This document shows positions 1 through 6,268 of a stretch of DNA of 40,496 nt, in pieces; position 1 is the stretch's first letter; each line of letters opens with the position of its first letter. The stretch comes from Fibrobacter sp. UWB5 (GTDB taxonomy: Bacteria > Fibrobacterota > Fibrobacteria > Fibrobacterales > Fibrobacteraceae): positions 1 to 40,496 of the forward strand of contig NZ_MWQH01000014.1 of the NCBI RefSeq assembly GCF_002210295.1, in the 5' to 3' direction. The translations under genes were made by a program, and so were the position numbers. The notes below the pieces were generated by a model, which saw nothing but the letters and a program-made list of their open reading frames with translations, searched no databases and was not told where the DNA came from.

Positions 1-63
1 ACCGGTAATGAATATGGTCGTTCATGAACCCACTATTAAAAAACCTACAAATCCAGTTATGAT

Positions 64-360
64 TTGAAGTACAGGGACCAATCAAAGAAAACGCATTATG
101 TAGAAGTCAAGGCTTCAAGAAATAGTGATGTAATTTTTTCTTTGACAAATAACGAGCTCGCTTTTGCAAATGCGCATGCTTCGAATTATGAAATAATCTT
201 TGTTTTGTTAGATGATAAAGGAAAACCTATCGGCAATCCAAAAAATCTCGGGAATCTTTTTCATTTTAAAGACGGTGAGGACCTATTGAATAATGAAAAA
301 TTTTCTATAGAAAACAAGGAATTTACCATTTATGCAAAAATCGCAGATGAAAATAACTAG
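64..360 (+). CDS. DUF3883-like domain fragment, 5' end missing or disrupted
   Basis: The readable frame contains YDLKYRD...YVEVKASRN, then a stretch like NNELAFANAH, the order seen in the C-terminal DUF3883 domain (a PD-(D/E)XK-like fold with an IEVK core found in defence and restriction proteins). The frame has no ATG. It opens with TTG at 64 and is closed upstream by TAA at 37-39 and TGA at 25-27. A second frame (from base 2, ending HEPTIKKPTNP) is open until about base 57, so a +1/-1 frameshift near 45-57 in a longer gene that begins left of the window is the best reading. It could also be a free-standing remnant. Function cannot be assigned. Confidence is moderate for the domain and low for an intact gene. 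Confidence 0.5.
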   Translation: MKYRDQSKKTHYVEVKASRNSDVIFSLTNNELAFANAHASNYEIIFVLLDDKGKPIGNPKNLGNLFHFKDGEDLLNNEKFSIENKEFTIYAKIADENN

Positions 361-421
361 AATCCTTTTTTTTCATCTCGTGAATAACTTTTTCTAGGGA
401 GTAGATTTCTTTTCGGGTTCT

Positions 422-525
422 TAAGGGCAACGCCCTTAGGCCCCATCGGCAAGCTCTGGGCAACGGACGGGGGGGGGGTGAGCTACAGCGCTTGCGCTGT
501 GCGAGCCAGGGGGAGGCTTCCCCCT
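422..525. repeat. GC-rich cluster of three hairpins with a G10 tract
   Basis: The intergenic stretch between the DUF3883 fragment and the next minus-strand gene holds three inverted repeats: TAAGGGC/GCCCTTA (422-438), ACAGCG-CTTG-CGCTGT (485-500) and AGGGGGA-GGCT-TCCCCCT (508-525). A homopolymer of ten G lies at 469-478. The composition contrasts sharply with the AT-rich surroundings. It could be a REP-like extragenic element and may end transcription of the converging genes, although no clean T-run follows. The G10 tract is slippage-prone and could also be a sequencing weak point. Confidence 0.5.
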
Positions 526-936
526 TTACTTTTTCTTCATCCCCTTGATTTTTTCCTTGTGCATCGCCTTGAGTCTTGCTCGGTCTGCGTTGAGCGAGGC
601 GATTTCCCGGGCGACGGCTTCGATTTCGGTCGGGTATAGTTTTGTGGGCAGAGCCCTGTAGTATTTCTTGAAGTCCTTGTCGCGAATAGTCCCTTCGGGA
701 ATTTTGTCGCCCATCTTCGCGTTGTTTCCGAAAATCACCAGGTCAATGAACTTGTCCTTCAGTTTCGGAAACTTTTCGCACAACGCTTGGATGTGCCCGT
801 AGTTCTGGTGGTGCGGATTCTGTTTGCCGTGTGTTTCTCGCCGATGTGCCCGACCCCACGAAGTGGGGGAACGCCCGTTAGAACGGGAGGGCTTTGACAA
901 TCCAGCGACCGTCTCTTTTTGAACCGACTCGTTCAA
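526..936 (-). CDS. hypothetical lysine-rich protein, start uncertain
   Basis: I do not recognise this protein. The C-terminal ~95 residues (from GKQNPHHQNYG to the terminal KGMKKK) look like genuine protein: charged, helical, with DKFIDLVIFGNNAKMGDKIPE in the middle and a Lys-rich tail. The first ~35 residues are read out of phase across the last codons of the fic gene and through two hairpins (854-887), and there is no ribosome-binding site before the ATG at 936. The gene has therefore probably lost its own 5' end, or starts further in at a non-ATG codon. It overlaps fic by 59 nt. It may be the 3' remnant of another gene joined to the fic 3' end by the hairpin element. No function proposed. 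Confidence 0.4.
   Translation of the reverse strand: MNESVQKETVAGLSKPSRSNGRSPTSWGRAHRRETHGKQNPHHQNYGHIQALCEKFPKLKDKFIDLVIFGNNAKMGDKIPEGTIRDKDFKKYYRALPTKLYPTEIEAVAREIASLNADRARLKAMHKEKIKGMKKK
854..887 (-). terminator. double hairpin at the fic stop codon
   Basis: Two adjacent inverted repeats, CCCGTT-AG-AACGGG (874-887) and CCCCAC-GAA-GTGGGG (854-868). The fic stop codon (878-880) lies inside the first one. On the minus strand no T-run follows, so this is either a weak terminator or a REP-like element that replaced the original 3' end of fic. Confidence 0.4.
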
Positions 937-1897
937 GCGTTCCGTACTGCTGCAACTTCGCTAGATCACGTTCAATCGTCCTTGGGGTGACGGCAAACTT
1001 TTCTGCCAATTCCTTTTCGGTAAGGAAGTTGTTCTTTTTCAGCGCTGCGATAATCTTTTCTTGACGGGCGGTCAAGTGGATGGTTTCTGCAACTGGCGTC
1101 TCGACTTCAACATTCTGAACATCCTTTAGTGCTCCCAGAATCTTGTCCAGCATGAATTCGACAAAAATACTGCAGTCGCCGGCCGTGCTTGATGCGTTAA
1201 TTGCGTTGTAGTATTCCTGTTGGTTGGCGTAGACCAGGTTCTCGACGGGCAGGTGCGCAAAGACAGGATTCCACTTGCCTAGAATAAGGGATTGCCACAG
1301 GCGGCCCATTCGTCCGTTGCCATCACGGAACGGGTGGATGAACTCGAATTCATAGTGAAAGATGCAGGACCGAATCAGCCAATGCATCTTGCTCCTCTTT
1401 AGCCAAGAAAAGAGGTTCTTCATCAGGATGGGCACCATTTTCGGTGGGGGAGCGAAATGGACGCACTTTTTCCCTTTAAATACGCCTTCATTGCAATTCC
1501 TGTATTTGCCCGCGTCGGGAATCATGCCCTGCATCATTACGCCATGGGCCTTGAGCAGGTCCTTTTCAGAAAACGCGTTCAGCGAAGGGTACAGTTCGTA
1601 TGTCCGCAAGGCGTTCTTCACTTCCAGGATTTCGCGTGCAGGGGCCATAATCCGCTTGCCTTCGATGATGTCGGATACCTGATCTTCGGAAAGCATGTTG
1701 CCTTCTATCGCCAGGGAACTGTGGATGCTTTGAATCTGGTTGACCCTGCGCAGGCGCAGACTATCCGGCTGTTCCAAACGGATGGCAAACCGTTCGACCT
1801 TGGCCGCAATCTCTGCTGCAAGGTTGACTATCGCCGTGTTGAGCGTAAAGGGCGGCTCATATTTATCCGACATTTTCATGGACATCTTATCCGACAT
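878..1897 (-). CDS. Fic family protein with C-terminal winged helix
   Basis: Fic proteins usually transfer AMP from ATP to a Ser, Thr or Tyr of a target. The catalytic loop HPFRDGNGRMGR (residues 188-199) is a complete HPFxxGNGRxxR motif. The self-inhibitory motif SLAIEG (61-66, consensus [S/T]xxxE[G/N]) lies N-terminal to the Fic core, which makes it class II, regulated in cis. An N-terminal Fic_N-type region precedes it (about 20-100). Residues 275-335 form a winged helix with an HTH near ELAEKFAVTPRTIERDLAKL, typical of Fic regulators that also bind DNA. The start at 1897 gives MSDKMSMKMSDK, a 4-residue repeat encoded by 12-nt units; no Shine-Dalgarno sequence is visible, so a later start is possible. 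The last residues (ALPF) come from the hairpin element. The substrate is unknown. Confidence 0.9.
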   Translation of the reverse strand: MSDKMSMKMSDKYEPPFTLNTAIVNLAAEIAAKVERFAIRLEQPDSLRLRRVNQIQSIHSSLAIEGNMLSEDQVSDIIEGKRIMAPAREILEVKNALRTYELYPSLNAFSEKDLLKAHGVMMQGMIPDAGKYRNCNEGVFKGKKCVHFAPPPKMVPILMKNLFSWLKRSKMHWLIRSCIFHYEFEFIHPFRDGNGRMGRLWQSLILGKWNPVFAHLPVENLVYANQQEYYNAINASSTAGDCSIFVEFMLDKILGALKDVQNVEVETPVAETIHLTARQEKIIAALKKNNFLTEKELAEKFAVTPRTIERDLAKLQQYGTLERVGSKRDGRWIVKALPF

Positions 1898-1919
1898 TAA
1901 ACCGACATTATTCCGACAT
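1862..1919 (-). repeat. 11/12-nt repeats with two three-codon mini-ORFs leading into fic
   Basis: On the minus strand five ATG-led units follow one another from 1919: ATGTCGGAATA, ATGTCGGTTTA, ATGTCGGATAAG, ATGTCCATGAAA and ATGTCGGATAAA. The first two are 11 nt long and read M-S-E-stop and M-S-V-stop, each stop overlapping the next start as TAATG. The last three are 12 nt long and stay in frame as the N-terminus of Fic. The layout is what stop-start reinitiation would look like, but translation of the mini-ORFs is inferred. Confidence 0.6.
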
Positions 1920-1962
1920 TTTAAATATATATTATGCGCCGTTGCCGGTCAAGTAGAATGCT

Positions 1963-2148
1963 TTATTTCTTCCTCAATTTCCCGCCAGCAAATACCACCA
2001 GGAGGGCGCCAGCGGCTACGCCGCCGACCTTCTTGAGGTCGCTCCAGAATTGCCGCCGTTTTGCCTTGCATTGTTCGCAAAGCTTCTCGGTGTCTTCGGG
2101 CTTGTCGCAGCCGCACTTCTTGCATTTGTTCCAGAGTTTTTGAGTCAT
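1963..2148 (-). CDS. small zinc-ribbon protein with C-terminal membrane helix (61 aa)
   Basis: The ATG at 2148 has a clear Shine-Dalgarno sequence (AAGGAG) 7 nt upstream, so the longer upstream frame was not used. Residues 9-27 hold five Cys (C9, C12, C14, C24, C27) in a CxxC...CxxC zinc-ribbon-like pattern. Residues 42-57 (VGGVAAGALLVVFAGG) are a short hydrophobic segment followed by KLRKK, so the protein is probably membrane-anchored with a basic end. It starts 45 nt after the stop of the 265-residue unknown gene on the same strand, so they are probably co-transcribed. No function is known to me. Confidence 0.7.
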   Translation of the reverse strand: MTQKLWNKCKKCGCDKPEDTEKLCEQCKAKRRQFWSDLKKVGGVAAGALLVVFAGGKLRKK

Positions 2149-2192
2149 CGCGAGATCTCCTTGGCGTCTGGATTCTAATATACTCAATTGCG

Positions 2193-2990
2193 TTAGATGA
2201 AGTCCTCTACTTTCGGGACATAATTCTCGGGGCATTCCTCTTTCTTGGTTTGCCGGAGCGCCTTGCGGAGCTTTGCGGCGAGTGTCTTGGATACGGGCTG
2301 CGAGGGCGGCAGCACGTCGACTGTGGGGGGTATGTCGGTTCTGATGCAGAAGACGTCTGCGTCTAAGGGGTTGAGGATGGCAACGACATAGCGGTCGTCG
2401 AGTATGTCCGGGTAGTTGTCCGGGAATTTTTCGCCGGTTGCTCCGCCGAGTGCATCCCAGATGGGTTTCATTTGCTCCTTGGTGGCGGGCGTCTGCCAGA
2501 CGATTGCGAGTTCCACGAATTCATCGTTCGCAATTTCCACGATGTCGCCTTCCTTGAAGCGGATGGTTTCGGGATCCCTGCCGTAAAAGCCGGTGTCGCC
2601 CAGTTCCATGTTCTTCCCGTCGCAACGGCATACGCCCGAGGTGCTGCTTACTTGCCAGAGGGTGCCGTCTTTCAGGTAGCGCCTGGTGGATATGTCCCTC
2701 ATGCCCGAGATAATGTGGCCGAGCGGCCGTTCGCTGACGACAAAGCCGTAGAGGTCCCAGTCGCCTTGGGCGGCAATCCGCTTGATGTGCTTCTCGGCTT
2801 CGGCGAGCGTCTCGAAGTAGCCGGCGTCTGTCCCGAATATGCAGAATCCGGGCTTGTTGCGGTAATCTTTGGGGCGCCCGTCTTCGTCGAGGCGGTACTT
2901 GGGCGTTGAAAGGCCGACGATTTCGTAAACCTGCAGTTTGTAGATCGTCCTGAAGTTTTCTCTGTCCACGTGGATGACTTTTATGCCCAT
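2193..2990 (-). CDS. hypothetical protein (265 aa)
   Basis: I do not recognise the family. The start at 2990 (MGIKVIHVDREN) is chosen because AAGGAGG lies at 2996-3002 just upstream; the frame stays open 15 codons further without a better signal. The protein is soluble, without signal peptide or membrane segment. It contains YFETLAEAEKHIKR (a segment typical of small alpha/beta modules) followed by WDLYGFVVSERPLG, then an acidic central part and a Lys-rich C-terminus ending CPENYVPKVEDFI. The first half reads like a domain handling device- or request-style metadata proteins of unknown role, so no function is claimed. It is the first gene of a two-gene unit with the zinc-ribbon protein. Confidence 0.75.
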   Translation of the reverse strand: MGIKVIHVDRENFRTIYKLQVYEIVGLSTPKYRLDEDGRPKDYRNKPGFCIFGTDAGYFETLAEAEKHIKRIAAQGDWDLYGFVVSERPLGHIISGMRDISTRRYLKDGTLWQVSSTSGVCRCDGKNMELGDTGFYGRDPETIRFKEGDIVEIANDEFVELAIVWQTPATKEQMKPIWDALGGATGEKFPDNYPDILDDRYVVAILNPLDADVFCIRTDIPPTVDVLPPSQPVSKTLAAKLRKALRQTKKEECPENYVPKVEDFI

Positions 2991-3081
2991 GATGACCTCC
3001 TTATCTATATGAAATATAATCTCCAACTGCGACAAATAATGACATATAGGGAGGAAAATTTATTCCGACATTAATCGTTCA

Positions 3082-3166
3082 ATGAAACAGAAATGTCCAA
3101 TAAAATGTCCAATAAAGAATGATGGCGGTTGGGTGATGAGTTGGGCAATAAGTTGGGTGATAACGG
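3082..3166 (+). repeat. fossil of Fic/AlbA_2 linker repeats
   Basis: On the plus strand one frame from 3091 reads MSNKMSNKE, a TGA, then WRLGDELGNKLGDNG. The first half repeats ATGTCCAATAAA twice; the second is built from 12-nt units such as TTGGGTGATGAG. Both are the 4-residue linker units found at the start of Fic proteins and between the AlbA_2 and winged-helix parts of Schlafen-type regulators. The block is closely similar to 6931-6975. It lies between two minus-strand genes and has no surviving gene around it. Confidence 0.6.
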
Positions 3167-3168
3167 TC

Positions 3169-3684
3169 TTATTTCCTTTTCCACTTCGCAATACGCGTCT
3201 CGCATTCAGCCTTAGGCAAACGCATGTTCAAAGTCATCAGGGCTTCAAGATTCTCCGCTGCTTCCAACGCAGACAATAATCCATATTCAACGAAATTGTC
3301 AAACAGGTAGAGAACGCCAGAAACCTTCACGTTGTCTTTTTCTGCGGCGGAGCGAAGTTTGCCGTCACCCGTCAAAAGTCGCCCATCGACCTTTTTAGCA
3401 TAGTACCAAACTGAACAATCCGCAATGGATGTGTTGTTTTTGCTGTTAGACTGCAGAAGCAGAATTTCGCTAAACTCGTCGAAATCAAACGAGGCGACGC
3501 CCAACTTTTTTGCCTTGATAAACTTCTGAATAATTTTCTGTTGTTCCGGTCTCTCTATTTCACTGATTACGAAGTCGGTCGTAAAAATTTCGCAGGGTAG
3601 GGCAAAGAACGCTTCCAGCAATTGAACTGAAAGTAAGTCAATTATGACGTTTGCATCACTGATGACAATCCGTTCTTCAATCAT
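3169..3684 (-). CDS. PIN-domain protein, probable toxin partner
   Basis: PIN domains are Mg-dependent ribonucleases and commonly the toxin of toxin-antitoxin pairs. The acidic residues expected in the active site are present: D10 (ISDANVIIDLL), E42 (SEIERP), D89 (SIADCSVWYYAKK) and D107 (LLTGDGKLR). At 171 residues it is a little longer than VapC (about 130-140), with an added C-terminal helical part. Its ATG overlaps the stop of the upstream XRE-ImmA gene (ATGA at 3681-3684), so the two are translationally coupled. XRE-COG2856 proteins next to PIN, RES or similar toxins are a recognised arrangement; the antitoxin role of the partner and the RNA target here are inferred. Confidence 0.88.
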   Translation of the reverse strand: MIEERIVISDANVIIDLLSVQLLEAFFALPCEIFTTDFVISEIERPEQQKIIQKFIKAKKLGVASFDFDEFSEILLLQSNSKNNTSIADCSVWYYAKKVDGRLLTGDGKLRSAAEKDNVKVSGVLYLFDNFVEYGLLSALEAAENLEALMTLNMRLPKAECETRIAKWKRK

Positions 3685-4736
3685 ACCAGTGCGAGATCCC
3701 TACGGACTTGTTCGATGTCCAGGTGCAACAGGTTTGCCGCCTTGGATATGGTGATGAGTTCCTTGCTCAGCGCCTTATAGACCAGGCTCACGAAACGGGT
3801 GGATTCTTCGTAGTGGTACAGCGACTTTTCGATAAGTGCCCTAAATTTCGTTGCCTTGTTTTTCTGGATGCAGAAGGTGCGGTAGCGCTGTTCCGAGATG
3901 ATGCCGCATTCCTTCGCCTTGTACATGATTGCATCGCAAGAGATTCCGTAGCCGAGCTGGATGGCTCTCAGTTCCTGGTACGAGATGTCCTTGCGGGCCT
4001 TGCCGAGGATCCGCTTGAGTTCGGGTTCCGGGACCAGCATTTCGCTTGCGAACAAGTGGCAGAAAGATTCTTCCTGCTTTTTGTCGATGGGCTTGGGGAA
4101 GCGAAGCACGAGGTGCCCGAGTTCGTGAAGCGCGGTAAAGCGTTTGCGCTCGACAGAGAACGTCCTGTTCAAAATGACGACGTGGAATTTTTCGTTGACC
4201 AAACTACTCATGCCGTCAAAGGATTCCGGGGCGTCAATCTCGATGACTTTCACGCCGTGGTTTTCGAGCAGGTCGATTACATTCACGATGCCTGCCAGGC
4301 CGAGCTTCCATTCCTTGCGGACTACCGCTGCGGCCATTTTAACGTCTTCGGCGGAGTTGGCCTTGATTTGGGGAATGTGGTGTTTCGCGGCAGAGCTGCT
4401 GCAGATTTCCTCGATGTTGATGTAGCGTTCCATCAGGTCGGCGATGGTTTCGCGGAGGCTGTTTTCCTTTTTCTGCGGGAGCGAGCTTTTCTTGCGGAAC
4501 CTCACGGAATCTACCTGCACCGTAAAGGGCCTGAAAAAGTAGTCAATGGGCAGGCCCAGCGCCTTGGATAGTGCGATAATAATGCCACTATTCGGTGCGA
4601 GCTGGCCGTTCTCGTACTTTGAAATCGCCATCTTTGAGACGACATTCCCCATGGCCGTACAAAGTTCGTCCATAGAGAGCCCTTTCATAATTCGGGCGTT
4701 TTTGAGTCTAGCTGAGAAAATGGAAAGGTCTGCCAT
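3681..4736 (-). CDS. XRE-type regulator with ImmA/IrrE metallopeptidase domain
   Basis: Residues 8-67 form an XRE/Cro helix-turn-helix (recognition region VSKMAISKYENGQ). Residues about 140-260 are a COG2856/ImmA-IrrE zinc peptidase with HELGH at 204-208 and a candidate third ligand in QEESFCHLFASEML (221-234). The C-terminal ~80 residues are helical. Proteins of this build act as a repressor that can also cleave a partner, and serve as antitoxin-like members of TA operons. Start at 4736 follows GGGAG. A 9-bp perfect inverted repeat (4750-4786) lies directly upstream and is the obvious candidate operator for autoregulation. The gene runs into the PIN gene with a 4-nt overlap. Whether it cleaves or only sequesters PIN is not visible. 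Confidence 0.9.
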   Translation of the reverse strand: MADLSIFSARLKNARIMKGLSMDELCTAMGNVVSKMAISKYENGQLAPNSGIIIALSKALGLPIDYFFRPFTVQVDSVRFRKKSSLPQKKENSLRETIADLMERYINIEEICSSSAAKHHIPQIKANSAEDVKMAAAVVRKEWKLGLAGIVNVIDLLENHGVKVIEIDAPESFDGMSSLVNEKFHVVILNRTFSVERKRFTALHELGHLVLRFPKPIDKKQEESFCHLFASEMLVPEPELKRILGKARKDISYQELRAIQLGYGISCDAIMYKAKECGIISEQRYRTFCIQKNKATKFRALIEKSLYHYEESTRFVSLVYKALSKELITISKAANLLHLDIEQVRRDLALV

Positions 4737-4749
4737 AAAGTCTCCCGTT

Positions 4750-4786
4750 GTTTACAAATATATATCTTTTTATAGATTTTGTAAAC
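4750..4786. promoter_or_regulatory. inverted-repeat operator upstream of the XRE gene
   Basis: GTTTACAAA (4750-4758) and TTTGTAAAC (4778-4786) are exact reverse complements 19 bp apart, 14 nt before the XRE-ImmA start. The AT-rich spacer holds TATAAA-like candidates for a -10 element on the minus strand. Autoregulatory binding by the XRE protein is inferred. Confidence 0.55.
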
Positions 4787-4810
4787 CCGACTATATATCC
4801 GACTGCAAAG

Positions 4811-4860
4811 GCGACAATAACACTACAATAAATGCTACAAAAAAAACGCTACAATAAAAC
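4811..4860 (+). repeat. ACAATAAA-type 12-nt repeats
   Basis: Four units begin at 4811, 4823, 4835 and 4849 (GCGACAATAACA, CTACAATAAATG, CTACAAAAAAAACG, CTACAATAAAAC). They match the DTIN/DTIK-type linker coding seen at 6847-6884. No surrounding gene remains. The block sits between the XRE operator and the leader cassette of yhcG. Confidence 0.5.
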
Positions 4861-4893
4861 CTATGGATATAATGCAGGCGATACTTACTTGAG

Positions 4894-4923
4894 GACCATT
4901 TTGTTGGTGACAACCAAATGGTC
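4894..4923. promoter_or_regulatory. 30-nt palindrome between XRE and yhcG
   Basis: GACCATTT (4894-4901) pairs with AAATGGTC (4916-4923), and inside it GTTG pairs with CAAC around a GTGA tetraloop, with one mismatch between the two stems. It lies about 27 nt upstream of the -35 element of the yhcG promoter. It could be a protein operator or an RNA hairpin. Confidence 0.5.
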
Positions 4924-4949
4924 TGCTTTGTAAAATTTTTTCCTAACCC

Positions 4950-4978
4950 TTGCCACATCTGTCGATTTTAGGTACATT
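4950..4978 (+). promoter_or_regulatory. promoter of the leader cassette, copy A
   Basis: TTGCCA (4950-4955) and TACATT (4973-4978) are 17 bp apart, a sigma70-like layout. The block TAGGTACATTA and the upstream TGTAAAATTT are repeated before the AlbA_2 remnant at 7131-7171, with the same 17-bp spacing. Confidence 0.6.
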
Positions 4979-4985
4979 AACGCCC

Positions 4986-5042
4986 GACGCATCTCGCTGT
5001 TTTAAGGCGAGGTGCGTTTTTGTTTTAACCGGCTTTTCGGTT
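4986..5042 (+). ncRNA. leader hairpins, copy A (attenuator or small RNA)
   Basis: Ten base pairs, CGCATCTCGC (4988-4997) with GCGAGGTGCG (5007-5016), one of them G-U, are followed by TTTTTGTTTT. A second small hairpin AACCG/CGGTT spans 5027-5042. The predicted transcription start falls at the base of the first hairpin. Since no plus-strand gene lies upstream, the structure is best read as a 5' attenuator or a very short terminated RNA, not as the terminator of a gene. Confidence 0.5.
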
Positions 5043-5099
5043 TTGCAAGAACGCCTCTAACATCAACCGGTTGCAAATTGCGGCCACTTGGAGGCTATA

Positions 5100-6230
5100 A
5101 TGGAAAAAATAAGTCCTTTTTATAACGATGCTGTTCAGCAGATAAAGTCTGCTATTCTCGAAAGCCAGTTGGAGACGGCTCGGGCGGCCAACAAGCAGAT
5201 GCTATCGCTATACTATGCGATAGGCAAGTTCGTTTCCGAAAATTCCCGCAAGGGAACCTGGGGTACAGGGGCGATAGATACAATAAGTGCTCAACTTCGG
5301 CGGGAATTGCCTGGATTGCGAGGATTTTCGGCATCTAACATCAAAAAAATGAGGATATTCTTTGAGCGATGGCTCCCTGTTTTAAATCGCCAGCCAATGG
5401 CTGACGAATTAGAAAATGTCGAAAATAGCGAAAAATCGGCAAAAATACCGATTTTTGCGCTTCTTAATCTAAATCGTTCGCCATTGGCGAACGATTTGGA
5501 CTTCACCGAATTTCTAGAGCTGAGTTTTACTCACCATATGGAAATCCTTCTGAAGACCTCCACTTTGGAAGAGCGTGCTTTCTACATTCATCAGGCACTC
5601 ATAAACCATTGGGACAAGTACGCTCTGCGCGATTACCTCAAGGCGGATTTGTATCACCACCAAGGGCAACTCCCCAATAATTTCGCATTAACCTTGCCCA
5701 AAACGCTCCATGCGCAAAAGGCAATCTCGATGTTCAAGGACGAATACTTGCTTGACTTTGTCAATGTGGAAGAACTTGACGAGCGTAATCCCCAGGATAT
5801 TGACGAGCGCGTTGTCGAAAATTCCATTGTCCAGAATGTCAAGAACTTTATTTTGACGTTTGGAAAGGATTTCACGTACGTCGGTCATCAAATCCATATC
5901 GAAAAACTTGATCACGATATGTGGGTTGATCTGCTCTTCTATAATCGCGAGTTGCAGAGTCTTGTCGTTGTGGAATTAAAGAAGGGGGAGTTCAAGCCTG
6001 CGTATCTCGGACAGCTCTCGGCATATATGCGTGTGCTGAACGACGACGAACGGAAGGCAAACGAAAATCCGGTCATCGGCATTATTCTGTGTAAGGGTGC
6101 GGACAAGTCATTTGTTGAGTATCTGTTGCAAGATTACAACCAGCCCATGGGTGTTGCGACCTATAAGGTTATGCCGGAAAAACTGAAAGCCGTCATGCCC
6201 GACGAAAAATTGCTCTTGGAAGTTATGTAA
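5100..6230 (+). CDS. YhcG/DUF1016 family PD-(D/E)XK nuclease
   Basis: The ATG at 5100 is used because GGAGG lies just upstream; a TTG at 5088 opens the same frame. Residues 10-95 match the DUF1016 N-terminal domain (SLYYAIGKFVSE...GFSASNIKKMRIFFE). Residues 200-370 are the nuclease domain with D277 (WVDLLFYN), E292 and K294 (VVELKKGEF) and Q305 (YLGQLSAYM), the expected PD-(D/E)XK set. At 376 residues it has the usual family length. Members occur in defence and mobile regions, and the DNA target is unknown. Three palindromes (5387-5497) lie inside the reading frame, in the linker between the two domains, giving the related peptides NRQPMADEL and NRSPLANDL. It is transcribed from leader cassette A and is followed after 38 nt by a 119-residue unknown gene. 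Confidence 0.92.
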   Translation: MEKISPFYNDAVQQIKSAILESQLETARAANKQMLSLYYAIGKFVSENSRKGTWGTGAIDTISAQLRRELPGLRGFSASNIKKMRIFFERWLPVLNRQPMADELENVENSEKSAKIPIFALLNLNRSPLANDLDFTEFLELSFTHHMEILLKTSTLEERAFYIHQALINHWDKYALRDYLKADLYHHQGQLPNNFALTLPKTLHAQKAISMFKDEYLLDFVNVEELDERNPQDIDERVVENSIVQNVKNFILTFGKDFTYVGHQIHIEKLDHDMWVDLLFYNRELQSLVVVELKKGEFKPAYLGQLSAYMRVLNDDERKANENPVIGIILCKGADKSFVEYLLQDYNQPMGVATYKVMPEKLKAVMPDEKLLLEVM

Positions 6231-6268
6231 AACCCGAAATTAAGTTTAATCATAAAAACGAGGAAAAA

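Noticed and set aside
422-525. tRNA or other structured RNA gene
   Set aside because: The three hairpins do not form a cloverleaf, and no anticodon or T-arm sequence is present.
4986-5042. Ordinary terminator of an upstream gene
   Set aside because: No plus-strand gene lies upstream (XRE and PIN are on the minus strand), and the structure follows a promoter directly.
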